DNA from: JABJAG01 sp038137215
GTDB lineage: Bacteria; Pseudomonadota; Alphaproteobacteria; UBA6615
Length of the DNA stretch: 64,000 nucleotides
Assembly: GCA_038137215.1 (NCBI GenBank)
Contig: JAYQBG010000004.1
Span: 62,001 to 126,000, forward strand
Reading direction: 5' to 3'
The first letter of the stretch is position 1, and every line of letters starts with the position of its first letter. Under the pieces are notes generated by a model that was not told the DNA's origin, searched no databases, and saw only the letters and a program-made list of their open reading frames with translations. Below are positions 26,434 through 35,334 of this stretch, piece by piece. The position numbers were made by a program, and so were the translations under genes.

Positions 26434-26546
26434 GCCAGCACCCCATCGGACTCTGATCCAACACAAGATCGCTGGACCGATCCGAGTTTTAGGGCGGAAT
26501 GGTTGCTCAATTCTTTACAGGGCGGATCGGCTATGATCGCAGTGAA

Positions 26547-27452
26547 TCATGCACTTTTGGCCTGCAGGGCCTGCGACACCTTGGAATTTGGCATCCGTTC
26601 CAGCGCAGCACTTATAAAAGCTCCCGCCGCAACCAGGGCATTGAGATCAACACCCGTCTCGATACCCAAGCCATGGAGCATATAAACGACATCCTCGCTG
26701 GCCACATTTCCCGATGCTCCCGGAGCGTAGGGACAGCCGCCCAGCCCGGCCACGGCTGTATCGATGGTGGCCACACCGGCTTCCAGGCATGCCAGAATAT
26801 TCGCGAGCGCCTGGCCATAGGTGTCATGGAAATGCAGGCCCAGCCGGTCCGCCGACACGACCGACAGGACAGCATCCACCATCGCGCGCGCCCTGATCGG
26901 AGTCCCGACACCAATGGTATCCCCCAGGCTGATTTCGTAGCAGCCCATCTCGTCGAGTGCCCGTGCGACATCGATAACGCTCTCAAGTGCCACCTCTCCC
27001 TCATAGGGACATCCCAGAACACAGGAGATGTAACCGCGAACGCGAATGCCTGCGCTCAAGGCCGTTTCCGCCACCGGGCGGAAACGTTCCAGACTCTCTT
27101 CGATCGAACAATTGATGTTCTTTTGGGAGAAGGTCTGGGATGCGGCGCCGAAAATCGCAATCTCCTCAACCCCGCATGCGATGGCGCGCTCCAGACCCTT
27201 TTCGTTCGGAACCAGCACCGGATAGCGCGTCCCGGGGCGATACTTCATGCCGCCCAGCACCTCGGCTGTAGCCGCCATCTGCGGCACCCATTTTGGAGAG
27301 ACGAATGCCCCCGCCTCGACTGCGGGCACACCGGCCTCAGACAGACGGTTGATCAATTCGATTTTCGTATCGGTCGCAACGAGTTCCGGCTCTGCCTGCA
27401 ACCCGTCGCGCGGGCCAACATCCACGATCGTGACATGCTCGGGCAAGGGCAT
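26547..27452 (-). CDS. mvaB: Hydroxymethylglutaryl-CoA lyase
   Basis: 301-residue TIM-barrel lyase cleaving HMG-CoA to acetoacetate and acetyl-CoA, the last step of leucine degradation. VDVGPRDGLQAEPE at the start, metal-binding LHFHDTYGQALAN and the signature loop GLGGCPYAPGASGNVASEDVVY with catalytic Cys are present. The ATG at 27452 has GGAGGATTGAG directly before it, lying in the end of the upstream carboxylase gene (one base between genes). It is the distal gene of the liu locus. Confidence 0.95.
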   Translation of the reverse strand: MPLPEHVTIVDVGPRDGLQAEPELVATDTKIELINRLSEAGVPAVEAGAFVSPKWVPQMAATAEVLGGMKYRPGTRYPVLVPNEKGLERAIACGVEEIAIFGAASQTFSQKNINCSIEESLERFRPVAETALSAGIRVRGYISCVLGCPYEGEVALESVIDVARALDEMGCYEISLGDTIGVGTPIRARAMVDAVLSVVSADRLGLHFHDTYGQALANILACLEAGVATIDTAVAGLGGCPYAPGASGNVASEDVVYMLHGLGIETGVDLNALVAAGAFISAALERMPNSKVSQALQAKSA

Positions 27453-27453
27453 C

Positions 27454-29436
27454 TCAATCCTCCAGCGGTTCCAGACGTAACAGCTCGACGCCTTCGGCCA
27501 CCTGATCGTTTTCGCCGTGGAAAACTTCAGCAACGGTGCCAGCGGCGGGCGCCTTGATCGCGTGCTCCATCTTCATGGCTTCAAGCACAATCAGCGTTTG
27601 TCCCTTCGTCACGCTATCGCCGACCGAGACTGAAACGCCGACGATTTTGCCTGGCATCGGCGCATTCATGTTACCCGTCGCGCCGGACTGTGCAGCCGCC
27701 TGTTCGACAGCGATCACCCGATCGAACCGGAACTGAGATCCGGCGGACACCGCAAACACCGAAGTGCCGGCGTGATAAACTTGCCAGCCGATCAGGGGCG
27801 TCCCGGAAAGCTGGACGCTGGTTGCATCGGGCAGATCAAGAACAGTCCCTTCCCGCTCATGGGACACGGCAACCGAGAGTTCTTCCTCCCCAAGGCGAAA
27901 CCTCAGCCCTTCGCGTGACGGCAGATTGGCCCGCCACCGGTCTGTCATCGTCCAGGGAGACCCCGGCTCACCAGTCTTTCGTGAATTTTCAATGGACTGC
28001 CATTGCCGTTTCGCGAGCACATCCGCCGTCGCAACGATCAATGCCTGACGCTGCGCAGTTGAACTCTCTGCGACCAGATCATCACGGTGGCGCGCAATAA
28101 AACCCGTATCGATCTGCGCGGACACAAACTCCGGATGGGTAATCGCGCGTCGCAGGAAAGCCTGATTTGTGACCGGTCCCGCGCACACCAACTCCGCCAG
28201 AGCCCGGTCCAGATTGGCAATCGCCGCATCACGGTTTTCCCCGTGCGCGATGACCTTCGCAATCATCGGATCGTAGGCCACAGCGATGTTATCGCTGGTG
28301 CGAACACCGGTATCGACGCGGATATCGTCCTGCCCGTGAGGCGCTTCGAACGCGACCACCCGACCGGGCGCGGGGAGAAAATCGCGGCTCGGATCTTCGG
28401 CGTAGAGGCGCGCTTCTATCGCGTGCCCGTTCAGTTGAAGGTCGTCCTGCGCCAGCGGCAAGGTTTGGCCCTCGGCCACATGTATCTGCCACGCCACCAG
28501 ATCAAGGCCGGTGACATATTCAGTCACGGGATGTTCGACCTGCAAACGGGTGTTCATTTCCATGAAATAGAACGGACCGTTCGCCCCGTCTTGCGAGGCA
28601 TCGACAATGAACTCGACCGTTCCGGCACCTGCATAGTCGATGGCCCGGGCCGCAGCGACAGCCGCTTGCCCGATCTCGGCCCGCCGGTCCTCACGCATAC
28701 CCGGTGCCGGGGCCTCCTCGACCACCTTCTGATACCGACGCTGCAGCGAACAATCCCGCTCGAACAGATGAACGACATTTCCGTGTTTGTCTCCGAAGAC
28801 CTGGACCTCGATATGCCGGGGCGTGGTCAGATATTTCTCGATAAGCATACGGTCATCGCCGAACGCGCCCGTCGCTTCGCGGCGTGCGGAGTCCAGCGCA
28901 GCGGGGAATTCATCTGCGCTTTCAACGATCCGCATCCCACGTCCGCCGCCGCCGGCTGATGCCTTGATCAGGACGGGGAACCCGATTTCCGTCGCGGCAG
29001 CCATAAGGGTTTCAACACTCTGGTCTTCTGCGTGATAACCCGGCACCAGCGGAACACCGGCTTTTTCCATGACCTGTTTCGATGTGGCCTTGTCACCCAT
29101 GGACCGCATGGCATCCGCACTTGGGCCGACAAATACAATTCCCGCCGCTTCGCAGGCTTCTGCAAAGCGTGCATTTTCTGACAGGAACCCATATCCGGGA
29201 TGGATCGCATCAGCCCGTGTCCGTCGGGCGGCCTCCAGAACGGCTTCGATGTTCAGATAGCTCTCGGCGGCCGTCTCGGGTCCGATGCAAACGGCCTCAT
29301 CAGCATACTCAACATGCATGGCCTGCGCATCGGCCTCCGAATAAACTGCAATGACATGTATCCCCAGGCGCCGGGCCGTCCGTGCCACCCGAACCGAAAT
29401 CTCTCCCCGGTTGGCAATGAGCAAACGTTCGATCAT
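27454..29436 (-). CDS. liuD: 3-methylcrotonoyl-CoA carboxylase, alpha (biotin) subunit
   Basis: 660-residue biotin-dependent subunit. The N-terminal biotin carboxylase part (LLIANRGEISVRVARTARRLG, ATP-grasp ASAGGGGRGMR, MEMNTRLQVEHPVTE) is followed by a linker and a biotinyl domain ending with EAMKMEH (Lys biotinylated, about 626). It carboxylates 3-methylcrotonyl-CoA together with the beta subunit encoded further upstream in the same run. Propionyl- or geranyl-CoA carboxylase alpha subunits look similar; the liu context decides. Its start overlaps the stop of the ion-channel gene. Confidence 0.93.
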   Translation of the reverse strand: MIERLLIANRGEISVRVARTARRLGIHVIAVYSEADAQAMHVEYADEAVCIGPETAAESYLNIEAVLEAARRTRADAIHPGYGFLSENARFAEACEAAGIVFVGPSADAMRSMGDKATSKQVMEKAGVPLVPGYHAEDQSVETLMAAATEIGFPVLIKASAGGGGRGMRIVESADEFPAALDSARREATGAFGDDRMLIEKYLTTPRHIEVQVFGDKHGNVVHLFERDCSLQRRYQKVVEEAPAPGMREDRRAEIGQAAVAAARAIDYAGAGTVEFIVDASQDGANGPFYFMEMNTRLQVEHPVTEYVTGLDLVAWQIHVAEGQTLPLAQDDLQLNGHAIEARLYAEDPSRDFLPAPGRVVAFEAPHGQDDIRVDTGVRTSDNIAVAYDPMIAKVIAHGENRDAAIANLDRALAELVCAGPVTNQAFLRRAITHPEFVSAQIDTGFIARHRDDLVAESSTAQRQALIVATADVLAKRQWQSIENSRKTGEPGSPWTMTDRWRANLPSREGLRFRLGEEELSVAVSHEREGTVLDLPDATSVQLSGTPLIGWQVYHAGTSVFAVSAGSQFRFDRVIAVEQAAAQSGATGNMNAPMPGKIVGVSVSVGDSVTKGQTLIVLEAMKMEHAIKAPAAGTVAEVFHGENDQVAEGVELLRLEPLED

Positions 29437-30383
29437 TTGTCGGATTTCCCTTCCGCGTCGGGGTCGCGTGCGTATCGAATGATTTCAGCAAAGCCGAACA
29501 GGATCAGCAGGATTCCCAACATGATTTCGACAGCCGTGATCGCACGCACGGCTTCGCTTGCCGGGGTGATATCGCCATATCCGACCGTGGACATGGTGAT
29601 AAGCGAGAAATAAAGGCTTTCCGAGAAACTGATGGCTGCAGGTTCCCCTTCGAACAGGAACGAATTGCCTCCCGACAACCGATCCATGATCCGGTAGATC
29701 ATGGCAAACACAATCACGATGAATGAATAGAGCGTGAAAAACGCGAAGGCCGGTCGGAACAACCGTCCCACCCGCGCGAAGAGCTGATCGAACAGCAACC
29801 CCGTGTCCAACAGGAACAGGCATATCTGGCGACTGTCGAGAAGCGCAAAAACGGCAATGACCGCTGCGAACCCGAGCAGTACGGCGCTTTCCCAATTGCG
29901 GTGCAACTCGACCTCGGGGACCGCGAAGGTCAGGCCCGAAAGGAAAATGATCGGGACGATCCAGAGCACGCCACGCCCGGACAGCGTCGCCCGCTTGAAC
30001 TCTTCACGCTCCGACATCTCGAGAATGGCTTCCCGGTGGCGCCAGACCCCGATCAGGAAAAAATAGATCGGCAGGAGATAGCCGATACCAAACACCCAGC
30101 TATGCGCATTGGGAAAGTTGGCGATCGAAAGAAAGAAGAAGGCCGTGGCATAGAGTGCCAGCGAATTGGCAAACGAGAGCACGAAAAAACGGCTTCCCGG
30201 GAACATCCACAAAAACGTCCCCGCAGCGCTCAGCACCGCCCCGAGCACGACAAGCGTGAGCCAGCCGAATCCTTCCGTCACCCCGACGGACACAAGCAAC
30301 ATGACGGTCGCGGAAAACAGGACGCCGCTGAACCAGCCGTCATGGGATATGCGTTTGCCTAACTCTTCGTTGTTCTGCGCCAT
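29433..30383 (-). CDS. Potassium-channel-like (ion channel family) membrane protein
   Basis: 316 residues. Multiple hydrophobic segments: a pair near 20-65, others around 70-115, 140-190, a TM near FFTLYSFIVIVFAMIYRIM, a pore helix SFSESLYFSLITMS and the K+ selectivity filter T266-V-G-Y-G-D271, then a last TM (AVEIMLGILLILFGFAEII). No RCK/TrkA domain is attached. It is embedded in the leucine-degradation run: it overlaps the upstream enoyl-CoA hydratase by 25 bases and the downstream carboxylase subunit by 4, so all are likely co-translated. Its physiological link is unexplained. Confidence 0.87.
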   Translation of the reverse strand: MAQNNEELGKRISHDGWFSGVLFSATVMLLVSVGVTEGFGWLTLVVLGAVLSAAGTFLWMFPGSRFFVLSFANSLALYATAFFFLSIANFPNAHSWVFGIGYLLPIYFFLIGVWRHREAILEMSEREEFKRATLSGRGVLWIVPIIFLSGLTFAVPEVELHRNWESAVLLGFAAVIAVFALLDSRQICLFLLDTGLLFDQLFARVGRLFRPAFAFFTLYSFIVIVFAMIYRIMDRLSGGNSFLFEGEPAAISFSESLYFSLITMSTVGYGDITPASEAVRAITAVEIMLGILLILFGFAEIIRYARDPDAEGKSDK

Positions 30384-31159
30384 GCCGCCTCCCGTTTCTC
30401 AAGAAATGCCGACAATCCTTCGCGGCCCTCCCCGGTCGCACGAATATCGGCGATCCGACGGGCCGTGTCCTCAATCATGGATGCATCCACAGCCCCGGCG
30501 GACACGCGCTGGATCAGATGCTTCGCAGCCGCCATCGCGGCGGGCCCATTCTCCAGAAGCGTTGCAATCATGGCCGCGACCCGGTCATCCAGCTGTTCGG
30601 GCGGGACGACCTCCTGAACCAGGCCCAGGCGATGAGCCTCGACGGCGTCGAAGCGCTCGGCTGTCTGGAAATAACGGCGTGCTGCGCGTGCGCCGATGGC
30701 CTCCACGACATAGGGACTGATCACCGCAGGAATCAAACCGAGCCGCACCTCCGAAAGACAAAAACTGGCCGCTTCGGAGGCAATCGCGATATCGCACGCC
30801 GCCACAAGACCGACCCCGCCGCCGAACGCTGCGCCCTGGACCCGGGCAATTGTCGGTTTGGGCATCTCGTTGAGGGCGCGCATCATCCCGGCGAGCGCAC
30901 GGGCATCCGCCAGATTCTCCGCATCCGAATAGTCGGCCATGCGCTGCATCCAGCCGAGATCGGCGCCTGCAGAAAAACTCTTGCCTTCTCCCTCCAGCAC
31001 CACCACGCGCACATCCTCGGCGCTGCCCACACGCGCAAACACGTCGCTGAGTTCGGCAATCAGCACATCATCGAACGCATTGTGCTTGGCGGCACGCGCC
31101 ATGGTGATACGCGCGACCACGTCATTGATCTCCAGTTTGAGGGCGCCGCTCGGCATCAC
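30359..31159 (-). CDS. liuC: Enoyl-CoA hydratase family, probable methylglutaconyl-CoA hydratase
   Basis: 266-residue crotonase. Oxyanion-hole motifs FSAGADLGWMQRM and GAAFGGGVGLVAACDIAIAS and the substrate-loop FCLSEVRLGLIPAVISPYV are present. SAGADLxWM is typical of methylglutaconyl-CoA hydratase, which hydrates 3-methylglutaconyl-CoA to HMG-CoA in leucine degradation. It starts 6 bases after the carboxylase beta gene. Confidence 0.9.
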   Translation of the reverse strand: MMPSGALKLEINDVVARITMARAAKHNAFDDVLIAELSDVFARVGSAEDVRVVVLEGEGKSFSAGADLGWMQRMADYSDAENLADARALAGMMRALNEMPKPTIARVQGAAFGGGVGLVAACDIAIASEAASFCLSEVRLGLIPAVISPYVVEAIGARAARRYFQTAERFDAVEAHRLGLVQEVVPPEQLDDRVAAMIATLLENGPAAMAAAKHLIQRVSAGAVDASMIEDTARRIADIRATGEGREGLSAFLEKREAAWRRTTKS

Positions 31160-31165
31160 GCGACC

Positions 31166-32773
31166 CTACATCCGGAACACGCCGAAGCGCGTATCCTCAA
31201 TCGGGGCGTTCAATGCGGCGGACAGGCCCAGCCCAAGCACACGTCGCGTGTCTGCCGGATCGATGATTCCGTCATCCCAGAGTCGCGCGCTGGCGTAGTA
31301 CGGATGCCCCTGATGCTCGTACTGGTCGCGGATCGGCGCCTTGAAGGCTTCCTCGTCCGCAGCGCTCCAGGATTCGCCACGCGCTTCCAGACCGTCGCGG
31401 CGCACCTGTGCCAGCACATTGGCGGCCTGGGTCCCGCCCATGACGGAAATACGGGCATTCGGCCACATCCACATGAACCGAGGGCTATAAGCCCGTCCGC
31501 ACATGCCGTAATTCCCGGCCCCGAAACTGCCGCCGATGATGACGGTAAACTTCGGCACATTGGCGCAGGCCACCGCGGTGACCATCTTCGCGCCATCCCG
31601 CGCGATACCCCCGGCCTCATATTTCTGGCCGACCATGAAACCGGAAATGTTCTGCAGGAAGATCAGCGGAATCTTCCGCTGGGCGCAGAGTTCGATGAAG
31701 TGCGCGCCCTTGAGGGCGGATTCCGAAAACAGAATTCCGTTATTGGCCACGATCCCGACCGGGTAGCCATGAAGATGGGCAAACCCCGTGACCAGGGTTT
31801 CACCGAAGAGCGCCTTGAACTCGTCGAACTCCGAGCCATCCACAATCCGCGCAATCACCTCACGCACGTCATAGGGTTTGCGGATATCGGCATTTACCAC
31901 GCCATAGAGTTCTTCGGCCGCATAGAGCGGTTCGCACGCGGGCCGCGTTTCCAGATCGATATGTTTGGGGCGGTTCAGATTGGCCACGATGCTCCGCACA
32001 ATGGCCAGCGCATGGGTGTCGTCCATCGCGAGATGATCGGCCACACCGCTGGTCCGTGTATGCACATCGGCCCCGCCGAGTTCCTCCGAGCTCACAATCT
32101 CGCCTGTCGCCGCTTTCACCAGCGGTGGCCCGGCGAGGAAGATCGTGCCTTGTTCCTTCACGATCACGGCTTCGTCAGACATGGCGGGCACATAGGCACC
32201 CCCGGCCGTGCAGGAGCCCATGACCGCCGCAATCTGGGGAATGCCTTCCGAAGACATGGTCGCCTGATTGTAGAAAATGCGCCCGAAGTGATCCCTATCC
32301 GCAAACACGTCGTCCTGCTGGGGCAGGTTCGCCCCACCGGAATCGACGAGGTAGATGCAGGGCAGGTTGTTCTGTCTTGCGATCTCCTGGGCACGGAGAT
32401 GCTTCTTCACGGTGATCGGAAAATAGGTGCCCCCCTTCACCGTCGCATCGTTCACCACGATGATACATTCTAGGCCCGAGACCAGGCCGATGCCGGTCAG
32501 AATGCCGCCGGCGGGAACCGTGTCCTCGTACATCTCCCAGCCCGCGAACTGGGAGAACTCCAGAAACGCCGAGCCTTCGTCGAGAAGGGTGTCGATCCGC
32601 TCACGCGGCAATAATTTTCCTCGCGAGACATGACGCTCACGCGAGCGCTCACCACCGCCAAGCTCGATCTGCGCCACCTTCTCGCGCATGTCGTCGATGA
32701 CAGCGCGCATGGCCTCGGCATTCTTCCCAAAGAGTTCGGAGTTGGGGTCGAGGCTGGACTTGATCACGGTCAT
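31166..32773 (-). CDS. liuB: 3-methylcrotonoyl-CoA carboxylase, beta (carboxyltransferase) subunit
   Basis: 535-residue carboxyltransferase that transfers CO2 from biotin to methylcrotonyl-CoA. The N-terminal MTVIKSSLDPNSELFGKNAE, GGGERSRERHVSRGKLLPRERID and GGANLPQQDDVFADRDHFGR are characteristic of MccB, as are GSFGAGNYGMCGRAY and MGGTQAANVLAQV with its CoA/biotin-binding glycines. It lies upstream of liuC, with the alpha subunit two genes further on. The 95-base gap upstream may hold an internal promoter. Confidence 0.95.
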   Translation of the reverse strand: MTVIKSSLDPNSELFGKNAEAMRAVIDDMREKVAQIELGGGERSRERHVSRGKLLPRERIDTLLDEGSAFLEFSQFAGWEMYEDTVPAGGILTGIGLVSGLECIIVVNDATVKGGTYFPITVKKHLRAQEIARQNNLPCIYLVDSGGANLPQQDDVFADRDHFGRIFYNQATMSSEGIPQIAAVMGSCTAGGAYVPAMSDEAVIVKEQGTIFLAGPPLVKAATGEIVSSEELGGADVHTRTSGVADHLAMDDTHALAIVRSIVANLNRPKHIDLETRPACEPLYAAEELYGVVNADIRKPYDVREVIARIVDGSEFDEFKALFGETLVTGFAHLHGYPVGIVANNGILFSESALKGAHFIELCAQRKIPLIFLQNISGFMVGQKYEAGGIARDGAKMVTAVACANVPKFTVIIGGSFGAGNYGMCGRAYSPRFMWMWPNARISVMGGTQAANVLAQVRRDGLEARGESWSAADEEAFKAPIRDQYEHQGHPYYASARLWDDGIIDPADTRRVLGLGLSAALNAPIEDTRFGVFRM

Positions 32774-32867
32774 GGGAGTGCGCTCCGACGAACCAGCGTG
32801 GGAGACAACTTCTCCGACAAAACAGTTACATCTCTAACCAAGGTGCCCGGCATCACTGGTCCAATCC

Positions 32868-33473
32868 CTACCAGCCGCCGGTTTCGAGCCACTTGTCGAC
32901 CATGTCGAGCCGGTCGGCGCCCCAGAACCCTTCACCATCCACCATGAAGAACGGCGAACCGAAAACGTTGCGGGAGATCGCGTCGTCGGTGACGGTCTTG
33001 AGCTGCTCCTTGATCGCCGGGTCCTGGATGCCGGCTGCCACTGCGTCACTGTCAAAGCCCGCCTTCGCGGCAATGTCAACAACCGCAGCCGGGCTGGAAA
33101 TATCCTGCGCCCCGCCGAGCGCAGCCGAGTAAAGCGCGAGCGCTATCTTGCTGGCACTAGCCGGGTTCTGGCTCTTGGCCCAGTACACCGCACGGGAGGC
33201 CGCCGTTGGCGAGAACGGAAAATCGGTGGGTGGATTGTAGGTCACCTCATGGAACCGGGCCGACCGTGCGAAGTCATGCTTTGCGTAGTCGCCCTTCATG
33301 GGCACATGGGGCAGCGGGACCGCACCCGTGACCTTGAACACCGCGCCCAGCAGGAACGGCTTCCAGTCCACGCTGCGGCCGTGTTTGGCGGCGATGCCGT
33401 CGATCTTGTGCGCGGCGATATAGCCGTAGGGGCTGTTGAAATCGAAAAAGAACTCGATGGGTGTGTCGGACAT
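32868..33473 (-). CDS. 2-hydroxychromene-2-carboxylate isomerase family protein (DsbA fold)
   Basis: 201-residue GST-kappa/DsbA-like protein. EFFFDFNSPYGY contains the active Ser14 that replaces the DsbA Cys; FGSPFFMVDGEGFWGADRLDMVDKWL is the family C-terminal signature. NahD-type enzymes use glutathione in naphthalene degradation, but many homologues sit in unrelated catabolic loci. There is no aromatic pathway here; substrate unassigned. Confidence 0.87.
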   Translation of the reverse strand: MSDTPIEFFFDFNSPYGYIAAHKIDGIAAKHGRSVDWKPFLLGAVFKVTGAVPLPHVPMKGDYAKHDFARSARFHEVTYNPPTDFPFSPTAASRAVYWAKSQNPASASKIALALYSAALGGAQDISSPAAVVDIAAKAGFDSDAVAAGIQDPAIKEQLKTVTDDAISRNVFGSPFFMVDGEGFWGADRLDMVDKWLETGGW

Positions 33474-33559
33474 ACAGTCTCTCCCTCTATTTGTGCATCC
33501 TCATCCTGAGATCGGTCGAGGACGAAAAATCCGTTTCTCACGCTTTCGTTGGCTCGCCC

Positions 33560-33660
33560 CTGTCGTCATGCCCGCGAAGGCGGGCATCCATAAACGCCGA
33601 TGCAAATCGGGGCAAACGCCGGTGGCTATGGGTTCCCGCCTTCGCGGGAACGACGACTGT
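33560..33660. repeat. REP-like intergenic repeat with two inverted elements
   Basis: Two palindromic elements, around 33568-33588 (CATGCCCGCGAAGGCGGGCA) and 33632-33652 (TTCCCGCCTTCGCGGGAA), are separated by about 40 bases and flanked by gtcgt/acgac. This is the common alphaproteobacterial dispersed repeat that translates spuriously to WVPAFAGTT. It sits between the isomerase and the carbonic anhydrase remnant. Confidence 0.8.
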
Positions 33661-33677
33661 AAGGTTGCCAGCCACGA

Positions 33678-33980
33678 TCACGACCCCGCCGCGATATCGC
33701 GGCCAATAATCAGTTTCTGAATGTCGCTGGTGCCGTGCAGACCCTGGTCCGGACCGTAGGGCGGCACAAGGTTTGCCACATTGCGCACGATGAAGAGCTC
33801 GCCCGGTTCCGTATCCAGGACCAGCGCCGGGTCAACACGGGAATCCGCACAGGCGATCAGCATGACCTCGGGATGCTGACCCTCTGCGGCCAGTTCCCGC
33901 ATCCGCTCGGGCCGGTGACTGTAATACCGGGAGCGGAAGCTCTGGTGGCCCGCCACCAGACGTTCAACCGCGTTTACCAT
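33678..33980 (-). pseudogene. Beta-carbonic anhydrase remnant fused to an acyl-CoA dehydrogenase tail
   Basis: 100 residues, against ~200 for the family. Residues 1-83 are a beta-carbonic anhydrase: VERLVAGHQSFRSRYY, the zinc motif LIACADSRVDPALV and FIVRNVANLVPPYGPDQGLHGTS. The second zinc motif (HxxC) is absent. From GTS onward the sequence is SDIQKLIIGRDIAAGS, which matches the usual acyl-CoA dehydrogenase C-terminus, not carbonic anhydrase. The join falls in the shared GTS codons. It overlaps the SDR gene stop by 7 bases and a REP-like repeat follows. Probably inactive. Confidence 0.75.
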
Positions 33981-34642
33981 GGGACGTCCTTTCCCCGGTG
34001 GTCGAGAAACCGACCGCTCCGGTCAAGCGTCAGCCGGTCGATCACGGCGCGGATCCCCGTCACGCTTTCCTGCGGGGTGATCGACGCATGGGGACCGGTC
34101 ATATCGATTTTCACATAGCCGGGATGCAGCGCGACCGAGGCTACGCCGCGTGCGCGCCATTCCGGTTCGACCGCGCGGTAGCGCTTGTTCAGTTCGCCTT
34201 TGGAATCGCCGTAGAGATCCGGGCTGCTGGGGCGCGGACGCCCGGAGCCCTGGATGCTCGACATCAGCGCGACCTTCTTATGATCGCTCGCGGCCACGCT
34301 GTTGAGAAGCGCCGACACGGTCACGATCGGCGCTTCGGCGTTGATCCGCATGGTCTCGGCGGTTTCTTCCGGGCTTGCACTACCGCGGCTGTTGAGGACG
34401 CCGGCGTTGTGGATCAGAACATCGAGCGCCACCTTGCGCAGGGCGTCGGCAAAGCGAGCGATATGGGTGTCGTTGCGCACATCAAGCGGATGCACACGGA
34501 CATCGCCGCGCACCTCGCCCAGCGCCCCCGGAGCGTCGGGAGACCGTGTCGTTGCATAGACCCGCCAGCCATCGGCCGCATATTGCCGCACGAACTCCAG
34601 ACCTATGCCCCGGCTCGCGCCGATGATTGCCACATTTGGCAT
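33974..34642 (-). CDS. Short-chain dehydrogenase/reductase (paralogue 1)
   Basis: 222 residues from the ATG at 34642 (MPNVAIIGASRGIGLEFVRQY); an upstream in-frame ATG at 34654 is also possible. NAD(P)-binding GASRGIG, the NAG motif in LIHNAGVL, and the catalytic pair in YGDSKGELN (YxxxK). It ends VPW like its neighbour. The next gene upstream is a clear paralogue (same EPEWRARG segment), so this pair arose by tandem duplication. Substrate unknown; both lie inside the liu gene run. Confidence 0.87.
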   Translation of the reverse strand: MPNVAIIGASRGIGLEFVRQYAADGWRVYATTRSPDAPGALGEVRGDVRVHPLDVRNDTHIARFADALRKVALDVLIHNAGVLNSRGSASPEETAETMRINAEAPIVTVSALLNSVAASDHKKVALMSSIQGSGRPRPSSPDLYGDSKGELNKRYRAVEPEWRARGVASVALHPGYVKIDMTGPHASITPQESVTGIRAVIDRLTLDRSGRFLDHRGKDVPW

Positions 34643-34681
34643 TGCACTCCCCACCCCACCGTCAACCCGGCGGAACCCAAT

Positions 34682-35332
34682 TCACCAGGGGTGTTCACTC
34701 CCCTTCCAGGTGAGAAACTTTCCGGCATCGCTGTCGTCCATCTCCCCGATGACACGCCGCATGCCGCTGACACTCTCATTCACGCTGACCGGCGCACTGC
34801 GCCCACCCATATCCGTCGCCACCCAGCCCGGGTGGAACACCACTGATGTGATTCCTCGCGCGCGCCATTCCGGCTCGATCTCGCGGAACCGGTCATTCAG
34901 CAGGCATTTGGACGCGCCGTAATCCGCCGAGGGCATACCGCCGCCATGGCGCGCGCCCATCTGGCTGGTGAGGATCGCCAGCTTGCGCATCTCACCCCGT
35001 TCGAGCGCGGGCAGCATTGCACCGACCACATCGAAGGGCGCATCCGCGTTGATCGACATCATTTCGTCCCGGCTGACACCCCGCAGAACACCGGCGCTGT
35101 GGATCATGACGTCCAGCCCCCGTCCCTCGAAGGCCTGCGAGAGCGCGGCGATATCGTCAGCGTCACGCACCTCCAGGCGGTGGATGGTGATATCCCCACC
35201 GATCTTCCCAAGGTCACCGGGCTTGTCGGGTGTGCGTGTGGTGACGTGCACCTCCCAGCCGTCTTCAGCATAGGCTGTGGCCAGACCGAGACCGATCCCC
35301 CGGCTCGCACCCGCAATCAGAACAGATGGCAT
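34682..35332 (-). CDS. Short-chain dehydrogenase/reductase (paralogue 2)
   Basis: 216-residue C-factor-like SDR: MPSVLIAGASRGIGLGLATAY, IHSAGVL in place of NAG, and YGASKCLLN as the YxxxK catalytic motif. It shares EPEWRARG and a PW C-terminus with the adjacent SDR. It begins two bases after the RidA stop, indicating the same transcript. Confidence 0.87.
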   Translation of the reverse strand: MPSVLIAGASRGIGLGLATAYAEDGWEVHVTTRTPDKPGDLGKIGGDITIHRLEVRDADDIAALSQAFEGRGLDVMIHSAGVLRGVSRDEMMSINADAPFDVVGAMLPALERGEMRKLAILTSQMGARHGGGMPSADYGASKCLLNDRFREIEPEWRARGITSVVFHPGWVATDMGGRSAPVSVNESVSGMRRVIGEMDDSDAGKFLTWKGSEHPW

Positions 35333-35334
35333 GG

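Noticed and set aside
29433..29436. Operon break between the channel gene and the carboxylase alpha gene
   Set aside because: They overlap by four bases, so there is no room for a terminator or promoter between them.
30518..32473. 651-residue plus-strand frame opposite liuC and liuB
   Set aside because: It is the antisense shadow of two strongly conserved genes in GC-rich codon context; it has no recognisable domain or ribosome binding site.
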